Origin: Deinococcus sp. KSM4-11
Lineage (GTDB): Bacteria > Deinococcota > Deinococci > Deinococcales > Deinococcaceae
Direction of reading: 5' to 3'
Length of the DNA stretch: 64,000 nucleotides
NCBI RefSeq assembly: GCF_004801415.1
Contig: NZ_SSNX01000009.1
Span: forward strand, 1 to 64,000
The position numbers and the translations under genes were made by a program. The notes under the pieces were generated by a model. The model was not told the DNA's origin. It saw only the letters and a list, made by a program, of their open reading frames with translations, and did no database searches. Shown here in pieces: positions 1 to 10,256 of the stretch. The number at the start of each line of letters is the position of its first letter. The stretch's first letter is position 1.

Positions 1-44
<44 letters not shown>

Positions 45-50
45 CCCCCA

Positions 51-1307
<1,257 letters not shown>

Positions 1308-1626
1308 GACGGATTTGGTTCCTCGACCGTGTCTGTACCGCGTCGCAGCGCTGAAGGATTCCTTCATCGATTCGTCAGGTAAAGACCATGTGGCGAAAAA
1401 GAGCGAATTTATGGGCATCTCAGGGTTGACCATCCTATGCTCATATGAGTATCATCCGTCTGATCTGACTTTTTCGAGACCACCAGGGATCGAGGGTCAG
1501 GTTGCGCGAGCGGAGCACCACGTGACACAGGTCGTGACCGGGAGAGGAAACCCGGCAACTCGCCCCACCGTCATGCTCAGGGTCACCGAACTGTTCCCCG
1601 CGCGCGACACTTTTTGGGGGTTCCAT
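1308..1626. other. 319-nt gap: slpA promoter and long leader
   Basis: No gene is seen here. The gap holds the slpA promoter at 1426-1455 and a transcribed leader of roughly 165 nt. The leader contains a small hairpin, CCGGG ... CCCGG, around 1543-1560, and ends in a GGGGG run at 1616-1620 that may serve as the ribosome-binding site. Confidence 0.6.
1426..1455 (+). promoter_or_regulatory. slpA promoter
   Basis: TTGACC (1426-1431) and TATCAT (1450-1455) are separated by 18 bases, each one base off the sigma-70 consensus. Transcription would start near 1462, about 165 nt before the slpA ATG. Confidence 0.7.
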
Positions 1627-4600
1627 ATGAAGAAAAGCCTGCTCATTCTCACCGCTGCACTGTCGTTCGGCATGGCGTCCGCCCAGACGGAAGCGCCTGC
1701 CAGCGCGCCCCAAGTGCCCAACCTGACCGACGTTCCCGCCGGTCACTGGGCCAAGGACGCGATCGACAAGCTCGTCAGCCGCGGCATCATCCTGGGCTAC
1801 CCCGACGGTACGTACCGCGGCACCCAGAACCTGACGCGCTACGAAGCGGCCGTCATCATCGCCCGCCTGTTGGATCAGATCCGCACGGGCGAAACCCCGG
1901 CCAGCAGCATCGACGCCGACACCCTGGCCGCGCTGCAGAACGCCATCCAGGAACTCGCCGCCGACCTCGCCGCCCTGGGCGTGCGTGTCAGCGACCTGGA
2001 AGACAACGCCGTCAGCAAGGACGACTTCACCCGCCTGGAAAACCGCGTCGAGGAAGTCGCCGCGAGCCAGGGCGACGCCGAAGCCCTCGCCAACCTGCAG
2101 TCCCAGATCGACGAGCTGACCTCCCGCGCCGACGACTACGACACCCTGCGTGCCGACGTCGACGACAACGCCAGCTCCATCGCCGCCCTGAACGACCTCA
2201 CCGTGCTGCTGAACCAGGACATCCTGAACCTGCAGGATCGCGTGAGCGCCGTTGAAGCCGCCCAGGCCGACCTAGTGCAGCGCGCCGACTTCGACGCCCT
2301 GTCCGGCCGCGTGGGCACCGTGGAAACCAAGGTCACGAGCCTTGACAACCGCGTCACGCAGCTCGAGAAGTACGCCTTCTCCATCAAGCCCAGCCTGAGT
2401 GCCACGTACTATGTGGCCCGCAGCAGCCGCGACATGGACTTCGACCGTCTGCTCCCCGGCACCGTGTTCAGCACGGGTGACGACGGCGACGCCGACACCA
2501 GCGACGCGCCCCGCGACTACGCCGACATGACCGGCAGCGCCGTGGCCGTGGGCGACACCACCGCCAACCACGCGCCCGCCGCGAGCAACTTCTACGGCTT
2601 CAGTACTGAAGCGATCGTCGACACCAACGGTGACGGCGTGCCCGACACCATCACCGGCCCCGCCGTGAACGTCGAAGGCTCCACCAGCATCGACTTCAGC
2701 ATCGACTTCACCAACAGCGGGAAGCTCAACAGCACCAAGAGCGGCGTGACCGGGGCCTACGTGCCCAGCGCCGGTGCCCTGAACGTGAACGCGGTGGACA
2801 TCAGCTTCGGCATCAAGGCCGGTCTGCCCAGCAACGATTACATCAGCGCGGCCGACTACGCCAACTACCCGGATGTCTACGACTCCAACAGCGGCATCAC
2901 CTACCGCCCCCTGTTCTTCTACTTCAACAACGCGACCGCCTACTTCACTATCGGCAACGCGCCCGTCACGGTCCGCTTTGGCCAGGCCCTGAAGTTCCAC
3001 TTCTCCGATTACATCGGTGACAACGACACTACCGGTCGCGGCGACGGCTTCATCGTCGACGTCGACGGCAGCACCGTGCCCGTGATCGGCGCCTTCAAGC
3101 CCACGCTGGAGTTCGTGTACGGCAGCAAGGGCGGGGCGAACGGCGATTACCAGTACTACCGCGGTGTGCGTGCCACCATCACCCCCTTCGGTAACCTGAA
3201 GGCTGGCATCAATGTGCTCAACGAGGGCCTCGACTACTCTGGCTTCGCCCTGGGTGCTGCTGGCCCCACCGACATCACAGACTTCGGCGCTGACCTGCAC
3301 GGCACGCTCGGCGGCTTCCAGCTCGACAGCGAATACGCCCAGAGCCGCATCACCGACGCGGGTGTGACCAGCAATGAGCGCGCCTTCTATGCTAAGACCT
3401 CAGGCAGCCTCGGCCCGATCAAGATCTACGGCCTGAACTACCGCACCATCAGCGCGGGCTACGACAAGACCGCCGGCATCATGGAAGCGGATCCCACCGA
3501 TACCGACAACGGCAGCACTGCGCCCTACGCGGCGGATCAGGCTGGCTTCGGCATCAAGGTTGGTGCGACCCTGGGCCCCGTGTCGGTCGGCGTCTACAAC
3601 GACAACCAGACTGCCTACGGCGTCAGCCCCTTCGCGACCGCCAATGGTGAACCCACGGCCATCGTGGAACGTGGTGCGGGTGCTAAGGTCAGCCTGTTCA
3701 ACCTGGTGACTGTGCGCGCCGCCTACGGCGAGTACCTGGCGGGCAGCAATGCTGGCCTGGGCGCTCCTTACGACGGTGAACAGGGCGCACGTTACTCCGT
3801 CCGTGCGGACGTCACGCCTGGCCTGGGGATCGGCATCGGCGTGTACTACCGCAACTTGACCATCAATGGTGCCAAGGCTCAGGACGATGCTGGCCTGTTC
3901 TCCAACGGCAAGTACAACAGCTACTTCCCCCTGACCAGCAACGACTTCACGGATCAGAGCGGCTGTGGCGACCAGCACCCCGGTATCAAGAGCACCGATA
4001 CCGACGGCGTAGGACGCGCCCTGACCTTCACGCAGAATAGCTTCGCGGACTCGTACTGCTACAGCGAGTACGGTGTGGATCTGACCCACAACGGCAAGGA
4101 CGCCAATGCCCTGGTCAAGGATCTGTCCTTCCGCGTCGGTTACGCGGGCCGTTACCGTAATTACACTGGTACCTACTCCAACAGCTTCATCTTTGGTGAC
4201 GTGCTGTACGGCAAGAAGCTCGGTGCCTTCCAGGTCGACGTTAAGGGTGCCTTCGGTGTAAGCCGCTACACCGACGATGAACGAAACGGTACTGGTGCTG
4301 CCGGGATTGATGTCACTGCAGCCAACGGCGCAGCGAACAGCACATCTTTCGCTGCCGGCCTGAAGGTCGCGTCCGATCCGCTGGACATCATCTTTAAGCC
4401 CAGCTTCGAAGGTCAGCTCGGCTACTACAGCCGGAGCTATGACTACGGCGCTGCTGCTGATGCCGCGCATACCGACTACACGGCGACCGGCCTGAAGTAC
4501 GTGGTGGGCGTCAAGCTCAACGACTTCCTGATGCCCAACACCAAGCTGGCCGTGTACTACGCCGGCTACCGTGGCCAGAACCGCGTGTACCAGCCCTACG

Positions 4601-4830
4601 CCTACACGACCAACGTCGTCAACGGGGGCAGTGACCTCGCGGGCCGTTTCGCCGATGCCAACACCGGCGCGATTGTCAGCCAGTCGCTGCTGTACGTGGA
4701 AGGCAACTACTACGACCTGTCCGTCGGCTACGGTGCGGGCAAGCTGTCGCTGCGCGACGCCGCTGGCACGCCCATCGTTCCGGACGCTGCGGGCTCCGTC
4801 TTCAAGATCAACTACAAGGTCACCTTCTAA
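1627..4830 (+). CDS. slpA: SlpA-type S-layer / outer-envelope protein
   Basis: A 1067-residue exported protein. It has a signal peptide (MKKSLLILTAALSFGMASAQ, residues 1-20), one SLH domain at about 31-85, a long heptad-rich coiled coil at about 95-255, and a large aromatic and glycine-rich C-terminal region with alternating hydrophobic residues that ends in Phe, as outer-membrane barrels do. This is the architecture of Deinococcus radiodurans SlpA, which ties the outer envelope to the peptidoglycan layer through its SLH domain. The reading frame is open further upstream, but only the ATG at 1627 gives a signal peptide. The gene has its own promoter and a strong terminator, so it is probably monocistronic and highly expressed. 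Confidence 0.93.
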   Translation: MKKSLLILTAALSFGMASAQTEAPASAPQVPNLTDVPAGHWAKDAIDKLVSRGIILGYPDGTYRGTQNLTRYEAAVIIARLLDQIRTGETPASSIDADTLAALQNAIQELAADLAALGVRVSDLEDNAVSKDDFTRLENRVEEVAASQGDAEALANLQSQIDELTSRADDYDTLRADVDDNASSIAALNDLTVLLNQDILNLQDRVSAVEAAQADLVQRADFDALSGRVGTVETKVTSLDNRVTQLEKYAFSIKPSLSATYYVARSSRDMDFDRLLPGTVFSTGDDGDADTSDAPRDYADMTGSAVAVGDTTANHAPAASNFYGFSTEAIVDTNGDGVPDTITGPAVNVEGSTSIDFSIDFTNSGKLNSTKSGVTGAYVPSAGALNVNAVDISFGIKAGLPSNDYISAADYANYPDVYDSNSGITYRPLFFYFNNATAYFTIGNAPVTVRFGQALKFHFSDYIGDNDTTGRGDGFIVDVDGSTVPVIGAFKPTLEFVYGSKGGANGDYQYYRGVRATITPFGNLKAGINVLNEGLDYSGFALGAAGPTDITDFGADLHGTLGGFQLDSEYAQSRITDAGVTSNERAFYAKTSGSLGPIKIYGLNYRTISAGYDKTAGIMEADPTDTDNGSTAPYAADQAGFGIKVGATLGPVSVGVYNDNQTAYGVSPFATANGEPTAIVERGAGAKVSLFNLVTVRAAYGEYLAGSNAGLGAPYDGEQGARYSVRADVTPGLGIGIGVYYRNLTINGAKAQDDAGLFSNGKYNSYFPLTSNDFTDQSGCGDQHPGIKSTDTDGVGRALTFTQNSFADSYCYSEYGVDLTHNGKDANALVKDLSFRVGYAGRYRNYTGTYSNSFIFGDVLYGKKLGAFQVDVKGAFGVSRYTDDERNGTGAAGIDVTAANGAANSTSFAAGLKVASDPLDIIFKPSFEGQLGYYSRSYDYGAAADAAHTDYTATGLKYVVGVKLNDFLMPNTKLAVYYAGYRGQNRVYQPYAYTTNVVNGGSDLAGRFADANTGAIVSQSLLYVEGNYYDLSVGYGAGKLSLRDAAGTPIVPDAAGSVFKINYKVTF

Positions 4831-4854
4831 CCGAAGTCCTGACCGTGTACAGAG

Positions 4855-4877
4855 CCCCCGCTTCGGCGGGGGTTTTT
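4855..4877 (+). terminator. slpA terminator
   Basis: A 7-bp stem, CCCCCGC / GCGGGGG, has a TTCG tetraloop and is followed by five T. It lies 24 nt after the slpA stop codon. Confidence 0.92.
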
Positions 4878-4933
4878 GCTGTCTATGCGTGCCTGTGGCT
4901 ATGTATGGGCAGGGACGGGCGGTACCCAGCGGC

Positions 4934-4939
4934 TACACT
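4934..4939 (+). promoter_or_regulatory. -10 element of ppaC (leaderless)
   Basis: TACACT ends six bases before the ATG at 4946. No Shine-Dalgarno sequence and no clear -35 are present. Confidence 0.65.
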
Positions 4940-4945
4940 TGAAGC

Positions 4946-5878
4946 ATGTTGCCTGTCTTCGGCCACCTGAATCCCGATACGGACGCGATCACGTCCGCGC
5001 TCGTCTACGCCCGCTTGCTGACCCGCCAGGGGACGGAGGCCCGCGCGTACCGACTGGGCGACCTGAACTTCGAGACGCCCTTCGTGTTGCGGGAAGCGGG
5101 TATAGATGCCCCCGAACTGCTCACGCTACTGCCTGCCGGCGCGGCGGTGGCGCTGGTCGATCACAACGAGTCCTCACAGTCCCTGCCGAATCTGGCTGAG
5201 CTGATGGTCACGCACGTCGTCGATCACCACAAGCTGGGCAACCTCAGCACGTCCCAGCCGCCCTACCTGCGATTCGAGCCGGTCGGCTGCACGGCCACCC
5301 TCCTGCTGAAGCTGCACCGAGAGGCGAACCTCACGGTGGAACCGCTCGACGCGAAGCTGATGCTGAGTGCGATCCTGAGCGACACCCTGCACTTCCGCAG
5401 TCCCACGACCACCCAGGACGACCGGGAGGCCGTGGCGTTCCTCGCGCCCATCGCGGGTGTGAACGACGTGGAGGCGTATGCGCTGGCGATGTTCGCCGCC
5501 AAGAGCGACCTGGGCGACACGCCCGCCGAGCAGCTCCTGAAGATGGATTACAAGGTCTTCCCGTTCGGCGAGCCCGCACAGCACTGGGGGCTGGGCGTGA
5601 TCGAGACGACCAATCCCGCCTATGTGTTCGGGCGACAGGCCGAACTGCTGGCCGCCATGACCGCCGCCAAGGCGCAGGACGGTCTGGACGGAGTCCTGCT
5701 GAGCGTGGTGGACATCCTGAACGAGACCAACCGCATGCTGGTGCCCGACGATGCCGAGGCCGCCGTGGTGCGCGCGGCCTTTGGGGCACAGACGCAGGAT
5801 CATGTGGCGGATCTGGGCAGCCGGATCAGCCGCAAGAAGCAGATCGTGCCCGCGCTGGAGAAGCACTTCGCGTCGTAA
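4946..5878 (+). CDS. ppaC: Manganese-dependent inorganic pyrophosphatase (family II)
   Basis: Hydrolyses cytosolic pyrophosphate to phosphate, pulling biosynthetic reactions forward. The 310-residue protein has the family II DHH signatures: HLNPDTDA at residues 7-14, VDHN near 73, the DHH motif in VVDHHKLGN near 94, and the C-terminal substrate-binding SRKKQ. Family I pyrophosphatases share none of these. It is an independent transcript between the slpA terminator and folC, starting from a leaderless -10 element. Confidence 0.96.
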   Translation: MLPVFGHLNPDTDAITSALVYARLLTRQGTEARAYRLGDLNFETPFVLREAGIDAPELLTLLPAGAAVALVDHNESSQSLPNLAELMVTHVVDHHKLGNLSTSQPPYLRFEPVGCTATLLLKLHREANLTVEPLDAKLMLSAILSDTLHFRSPTTTQDDREAVAFLAPIAGVNDVEAYALAMFAAKSDLGDTPAEQLLKMDYKVFPFGEPAQHWGLGVIETTNPAYVFGRQAELLAAMTAAKAQDGLDGVLLSVVDILNETNRMLVPDDAEAAVVRAAFGAQTQDHVADLGSRISRKKQIVPALEKHFAS

Positions 5879-5890
5879 GCGAGCGGAGCA

Positions 5891-5926
5891 GGCCGGGGCC
5901 GGAATGCGGGTGTTCCGGCCCCGGCC
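5891..5926 (+). terminator. Perfect 14-bp hairpin between ppaC and folC
   Basis: Arms GGCCGGGGCCGGAA (5891-5904) and its exact complement (5913-5926) flank an 8-base loop. Only TCTATCCT follows, so the U-tract is weak. The right arm ends two bases before the folC -10 element, so the hairpin may both end ppaC transcripts and sit in the folC promoter spacer. Confidence 0.6.
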
Positions 5927-5928
5927 TC

Positions 5929-5934
5929 TATCCT
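5929..5934 (+). promoter_or_regulatory. -10 element of folC (leaderless)
   Basis: TATCCT ends seven bases before the ATG at 5942. No ribosome-binding site is present. Confidence 0.6.
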
Positions 5935-5941
5935 GGCGGGC

Positions 5942-7201
5942 ATGACCCTTGGCGATGACCTGTCCTGGCTGTTCGCGCAGCAACGCTTTGGTGTGCGGCC
6001 CGGCCTGGAGCGTGTACGTGCCCTGCTGGCCCGGCTGGGTGAGCCGCAGGACGCGTACCGCGTCATTCTTGTGGGTGGAACGAACGGCAAGGGCAGCACC
6101 GCCGCGACCCTGGCCGCCATGCTGCGGGCCAGCGGCCTGTACGTGGGCCTGTTCACCAGTCCGCACCTGACGCGCTTCACCGAGCGCTTCCTGGTCGACG
6201 GCGCGGAGCTTCCGGAAGCGGTCGTGCAGGAGGCCCTGGCCCGGCTGCGTCCGGTGGCTGTGGAGCTGGAGGCGACCTTCTTCGAGATCGTGACGGCCCT
6301 GGGGGTGCTGCTGTTCGCGGAGGCTGGGGTGCAGGTGGCCGTCATGGAGGTCGGCCTGGGCGGTCGCCTGGACGCCACGAACGCCCTGAATCCTGAACTG
6401 AGCGTGGTCACAAACGTCGCCCTCGACCATACCGAGATCCTGGGGAAGACCCGCGAGGCCATCGCGACCGAGAAGGCCGGCATCCTGCGTGCCGGGCGGC
6501 CCGCCGTGACGGGAGTAGACATGACCCTGCTGCCGACCCTGCTGCAACGCGGCGCGGACGTCTGGGCGTTCGGCTGGCACTTCGGCGCGCAGGTGCAGCC
6601 TCTGGGCTGGGCGGGCTCCGACGTGACCGTCAGCACGCCCCGACAGACGCTGGTGTTCCGCACGCCGCTGCTGGGCGAGCATGGAGCGCGGAATGCGGCG
6701 CTGGCCGCTGTGGCGGCCTTTCGCCTGGGTGTGAGTCCGGACGCGATCCGCCAGGGCGCGGCGGCGACGGTCTGGCCGGGCCGCCTGGAGGTCGTGTCCT
6801 GGCGTGGTGGGCGCGTGCTGCTCGACGGCGCGCACAACCCGGCCGGCGCCGAGGCCCTGGCCGCTGCCCTGCGGGCGCTGGGCGTGGATCGACTGCCCAT
6901 CGTCTTCGGTGCAGCGGGCGACAAGGACGTGAGCGGCGTGGCGGCGGCCCTGCATCCTCTGGCCGCGCAGGTCATCCTGACGCGCGCGGTGCTCAGCCCA
7001 CGCGCGGCCGATCCGGCGACGCTGGCGCCGCTGTTCCCCGGCGTGTCAGTCACGCTGACCGACTCGCCGCAGCAGGCTCTGGCTGTCCTGGCCGAGCTGC
7101 ACGCCCCCCTGGCCCTGGTGTGCGGCAGCCTGTATCTGATCGGCGAGGTGCGGCCCCTGCTCCTCAATGAGGCGGGCGAGGCGCGGGAGCGCTGGCAGTA
7201 G
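5942..7201 (+). CDS. folC: Dihydrofolate synthase / folylpolyglutamate synthase
   Basis: Adds glutamate to dihydropteroate and extends the polyglutamate tail of folates, using ATP, in the cytosol. The 419 residues contain the Mur-ligase-type P-loop GGTNGKGSTAA at about 41-51, the folate-site sequence FTSPHLTRFTERF, and the C-terminal-domain motif DGAHNPAGAEAL. It lies downstream of ppaC but has its own leaderless promoter, so the two need not be an operon. Whether it carries both activities cannot be decided from motifs. Confidence 0.95.
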   Translation: MTLGDDLSWLFAQQRFGVRPGLERVRALLARLGEPQDAYRVILVGGTNGKGSTAATLAAMLRASGLYVGLFTSPHLTRFTERFLVDGAELPEAVVQEALARLRPVAVELEATFFEIVTALGVLLFAEAGVQVAVMEVGLGGRLDATNALNPELSVVTNVALDHTEILGKTREAIATEKAGILRAGRPAVTGVDMTLLPTLLQRGADVWAFGWHFGAQVQPLGWAGSDVTVSTPRQTLVFRTPLLGEHGARNAALAAVAAFRLGVSPDAIRQGAAATVWPGRLEVVSWRGGRVLLDGAHNPAGAEALAAALRALGVDRLPIVFGAAGDKDVSGVAAALHPLAAQVILTRAVLSPRAADPATLAPLFPGVSVTLTDSPQQALAVLAELHAPLALVCGSLYLIGEVRPLLLNEAGEARERWQ

Positions 7202-7247
7202 CGGACGGGTCGGTAAGCCGAATGGCGGAGCGCGGAAGGCCGGGCGG

Positions 7248-7253
7248 TAGCCT
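7248..7253 (+). promoter_or_regulatory. -10 element of the M32 carboxypeptidase gene (leaderless)
   Basis: TAGCCT ends seven bases before the ATG at 7261. This favours 7261 over the in-frame ATG at 7222, which would lie upstream of the -10 element. Confidence 0.6.
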
Positions 7254-7260
7254 CTGGGGC

Positions 7261-8763
7261 ATGACCGACACGTCCATGCAGGGCCTGCGCCGCCGCCTGG
7301 CCCAGATCAGCGACCTCCACTCGGCCGCCAGCCTGCTGTCCTGGGAACAGGAAACGATGATGCCTCCCGAAGCGGCCCGCGTGCGGGGGCTGCAACTCTC
7401 CACGCTGGCGGGCCTCGCGCACGAACAGTTCACCGACGCGCAGACCGGCGAGCTGCTGACGGCGGCGCAGCCGTCCGGTGAGGTCGAGGAGGCCATCGTC
7501 CGGGTGGCCCGCCGCGACCACGCCAAGGCCACACGGTTGCCGACCGCGTTCATCGAGGAAAAGACCCGCGCCCAGAACGAGGCGCACCATGCCTGGCTGG
7601 AGGCGCGGCAGCACAGCGACTTCAAGACCTTCGCCCCGCACCTGCGCACCATGATCGACCTTGCCCGCCGCGAGGCAGACCTGCTGGGCTTCGAGGAACA
7701 CCCGTACGACGCGCTGCTGGATGCCTACGAGCCCGGCATGCGGGCTGCGCAGGTTCGCGCCGTGTTCGACGACCTGCGCGACCGGACGCTGCCCCTGGTG
7801 CGGCGCATCACGGCGGCCGGGGACGCGGCGGATTACACGGTGCTCACGCGGCCCTTCCCGCACGAGGCGCAGAAAGCCTTCGCATGGGACATCGCCGGCC
7901 GTGCCTTTGGCCTGAGCAGCAAGTTCGCCCGGCAGGACGAGAGCGCGCACCCGTTCCAGTCGAACTTCAGCCGCAGCGACCTGCGCATCACGACCCGCGT
8001 GCAGGACTACTGGCCCACCTGCTGTTTCGGCACGTGGCATGAAACCGGGCACGCCATGTACGAGCGCGGTGTGTCCGAGCGCTGGGAGCGCACGCCCGTG
8101 TCGCGCGGCGCGAGCCTGGGCGTCCACGAGAGCCAGTCGCGGATGTTCGAGAACCTGCTGGGTCGCAGCCTGCCCTTCTGGGAACGCTACTTTCCTGACC
8201 TGGAAAAAGCTGCGCCGCAGGTCACCGCCGGTCTGGACGCCCGGAGCCTGTACCGCGCGGTGAACCGCGTGCAGCCCAGCCTGATCCGTGTGGAGGCCGA
8301 CGAGGTCACGTACAACTTCCACACGCTGCTGCGCTTCGAGCTGGAACTCGCGCTGCTGGAAGGCACGCTGGCCGTGAACGACCTGCCCGGAGCGTGGAAC
8401 GCGAAGATGCAGGAGTACCTGGGCCTGACGCCGCCGGACGACGCGCAGGGTGTCTTACAGGACATCCACTGGTCGGCGGGTCTGATCGGGTACTTCCCCA
8501 CCTACACGCTGGGCAACCTCCTGAGCGTGCAACTGCTGGAGGCCGCGCAAGGTGACCCGGCGGTCGCGGCGGGCGTCGCACAGGCCGAATACGGCCCCCT
8601 GCTGGCGTGGCTCACCGAGCATGTCCACCAGTACGGCCGCAGCCTGACTCCCGGCGAACTGACCGAGCGGGCCACCGGCCGTCCCCTCAGCGCCGATCCC
8701 TACGTGGCGTACCTGCATGCGAAATACGAGGACATCTACGGCCTGACGTCGGCGAAGGAGTAA
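7261..8763 (+). CDS. M32 family metallocarboxypeptidase (Taq-type)
   Basis: A 500-residue cytosolic zinc or cobalt carboxypeptidase that trims C-terminal residues from peptides. The metal and catalytic site HETGHAMYE is intact, followed about 30 residues later by HESQSRMFEN, the third-ligand motif of the family. DLRITTR matches the conserved substrate-binding segment. Length is normal for carboxypeptidase Taq. No signal peptide is seen. It stands alone between folC and a strong hairpin. Confidence 0.94.
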   Translation: MTDTSMQGLRRRLAQISDLHSAASLLSWEQETMMPPEAARVRGLQLSTLAGLAHEQFTDAQTGELLTAAQPSGEVEEAIVRVARRDHAKATRLPTAFIEEKTRAQNEAHHAWLEARQHSDFKTFAPHLRTMIDLARREADLLGFEEHPYDALLDAYEPGMRAAQVRAVFDDLRDRTLPLVRRITAAGDAADYTVLTRPFPHEAQKAFAWDIAGRAFGLSSKFARQDESAHPFQSNFSRSDLRITTRVQDYWPTCCFGTWHETGHAMYERGVSERWERTPVSRGASLGVHESQSRMFENLLGRSLPFWERYFPDLEKAAPQVTAGLDARSLYRAVNRVQPSLIRVEADEVTYNFHTLLRFELELALLEGTLAVNDLPGAWNAKMQEYLGLTPPDDAQGVLQDIHWSAGLIGYFPTYTLGNLLSVQLLEAAQGDPAVAAGVAQAEYGPLLAWLTEHVHQYGRSLTPGELTERATGRPLSADPYVAYLHAKYEDIYGLTSAKE

Positions 8764-8768
8764 GGACA

Positions 8769-8812
8769 GCGTCACAGGGCCGAGGCACTTCAAGCCCTCG
8801 GCCATGTGACGC
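8769..8812 (+). terminator. Long hairpin after the carboxypeptidase gene
   Basis: A 17-bp stem with one mismatch (GCGTCACAGGGCCGAGG at 8769-8785 against 8796-8812) encloses a 10-base loop. No T-run follows. It probably ends or protects the 3' end of the carboxypeptidase mRNA. Confidence 0.6.
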
Positions 8813-8983
8813 TCGATGTAGCGCTGCGCTCACGGCAGCCGGATCACTGGTTCCCGCACAGGCGGGCGGCACTGGCCGGGGCCGGTGGGGCGTGGCGGGG
8901 GCGTGGTCTGTGGCGTCGAGGGGCATGCCGGTGGGATGGGGGTGGCGTGGTTCATCGGGCCCTCCGTCAGGGGCAGAGACGGG

Positions 8984-9014
8984 CGCAGGACGTCCGTGGG
9001 CGGGACGTCCTGCG
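8984..9014 (-). terminator. Hairpin downstream of the minus-strand 83-codon gene
   Basis: A perfect 12-bp stem (CGCAGGACGTCC / GGACGTCCTGCG) has a 7-base loop. It lies about 25 nt beyond the stop of the minus-strand gene at 9038. No T-run follows on either strand, so termination is inferred from position. Confidence 0.45.
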
Positions 9015-9037
9015 GGCGTGACGACGGGGAGTTGGGC

Positions 9038-9289
9038 TTAGACCGCCTGTTTGCGTTCGGCCTGCGTGATCAGGTAGGCGCGGGTGGAGTTCAGCCACTG
9101 CTGCGCGATCCCGATATTGGGGTGCTGGCGGTCACGCAGCGCCGCGCTGCCCAGCGACAGGTGGCGTTCGATGCGGCGCACGGCCCCCAGGCCGCCGTCG
9201 TTCTCGACCTCAATCAGGGTGTTGATGATCTTGGTGGGGTGGGCGTAACCGAGCCGGATGCTTTCAGCGATGGTATCCAGGGCGCGCAT
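9038..9289 (-). CDS. Conserved-looking 83-residue protein divergent from ddrO
   Basis: I do not recognise this protein. It is small, mixed charged and helical-looking, begins MRALDTIAESIRLGYAHPTK, and has no signal peptide, membrane segment or metal motif. A good Shine-Dalgarno sequence (AAGGAGT, about eight bases before the ATG) and a strong promoter (TTGCAT-17-TATGAT, 9367-9395) support it as a real gene. It is transcribed away from ddrO across a shared control region, so a link to DNA-damage regulation is possible but is only inference from position. Confidence 0.8.
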   Translation of the reverse strand: MRALDTIAESIRLGYAHPTKIINTLIEVENDGGLGAVRRIERHLSLGSAALRDRQHPNIGIAQQWLNSTRAYLITQAERKQAV

Positions 9290-9352
9290 GGTGGGACTCC
9301 TTCCAGCCGGGGCGGGCTGCGAGGTGAATGAAATCGGATCGGGAGTAAATTC

Positions 9353-9378
9353 CTCTGCTGATTACGATCATAGCAGAG
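9353..9378. promoter_or_regulatory. Inverted repeat over the -10 of the 83-codon gene
   Basis: Perfect 7-bp arms CTCTGCT / AGCAGAG flank GATTACGATCAT. The right arm begins at the last base of the minus-strand -10 element TATGAT (9367-9372). This position suits a repressor site or a transcript-start hairpin. The repeat is unlike the DdrO motif. Confidence 0.5.
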
Positions 9379-9395
9379 CGGTGGGGGACATGCAA
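9367..9395 (-). promoter_or_regulatory. Promoter of the 83-codon gene
   Basis: On the minus strand TTGCAT (9390-9395) and TATGAT (9367-9372) are separated by exactly 17 bases. The leader would be about 70 nt. Confidence 0.75.
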
Positions 9396-9412
9396 GAATT
9401 CACACCCCCTTA

Positions 9413-9428
9413 TTCTGTCTTGACCGTA
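9413..9428 (+). promoter_or_regulatory. Degenerate RDRM-like palindrome at the ddrO promoter
   Basis: TTCTGTC-TT-GACCGTA is an imperfect palindrome overlapping the -35 of ddrO. Its left half resembles the radiation/desiccation response motif (TTATGTCATTGACATAA). The spacing is one base shorter and the right half is poor. DdrO is known to repress its own gene through such a motif in this genus, so this is the best candidate, not a proven site. Confidence 0.4.
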
Positions 9429-9448
9429 CTGAAAAGCAGTGTTACACT
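9420..9448 (+). promoter_or_regulatory. ddrO promoter
   Basis: TTGACC (9420-9425) and TACACT (9443-9448) are separated by 17 bases. Predicted start near 9455 gives a leader of about 130 nt before ddrO. Confidence 0.8.
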
Positions 9449-9584
9449 CCGACCAAGGCTGCCCGATTCTGCCCACAGGCAAACGCCACCAGAACAGGGA
9501 AGCCCAGGCGGCACGCCACCCCAAACCCGCGCCCAGCGCGGATAAGCGGGCGGTGAGGCCACGCCGCAGCCAAGGAGGTGACAC

Positions 9585-9974
<390 letters not shown>

Positions 9975-9988
9975 GCTGATCCTTCCTG

Positions 9989-10016
9989 TCCCCCTGCCGC
10001 GCTGGTGGGGGGATTT
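9989..10016 (+). terminator. ddrO terminator
   Basis: A 10-bp stem with two G-T pairs (TCCCCCTGCC / GGTGGGGGGA) has loop GCGCT and is followed by TTT. It begins 15 nt after the ddrO stop. Confidence 0.75.
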
Positions 10017-10256
10017 GACGTGTTCAGGCACCCCTCTGCCGGGCGCGGAGCTGACCCCCGCCCAGCGCACGTCGCGGCGAGGACGTGCGCGGATGGCCAA
10101 AACACTCTATGATGCTGGGCGGCATGTCGCGCGCCCGCTCCCTGGATGGAGGGGCTGCGCCCGACACGGCACAGTGAAGAAACAAGCGCGGCCCTCCGAC
10201 CCAGCCCACCTGCGGTGGAACATGGGCGGACACCGGGGCGCAGACGGGAGAAGAAC

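Noticed and set aside
2272..4470. Long minus-strand open frames inside slpA
   Set aside because: They mirror the repetitive codon use of slpA and show Val/Gly/Asp bias without any domain.
9355..9378. The inverted repeat near 9360 as the RDRM of ddrO
   Set aside because: Its arms (CTCTGCT / AGCAGAG) share nothing with the RDRM, and it adjoins the -10 of the opposite gene.
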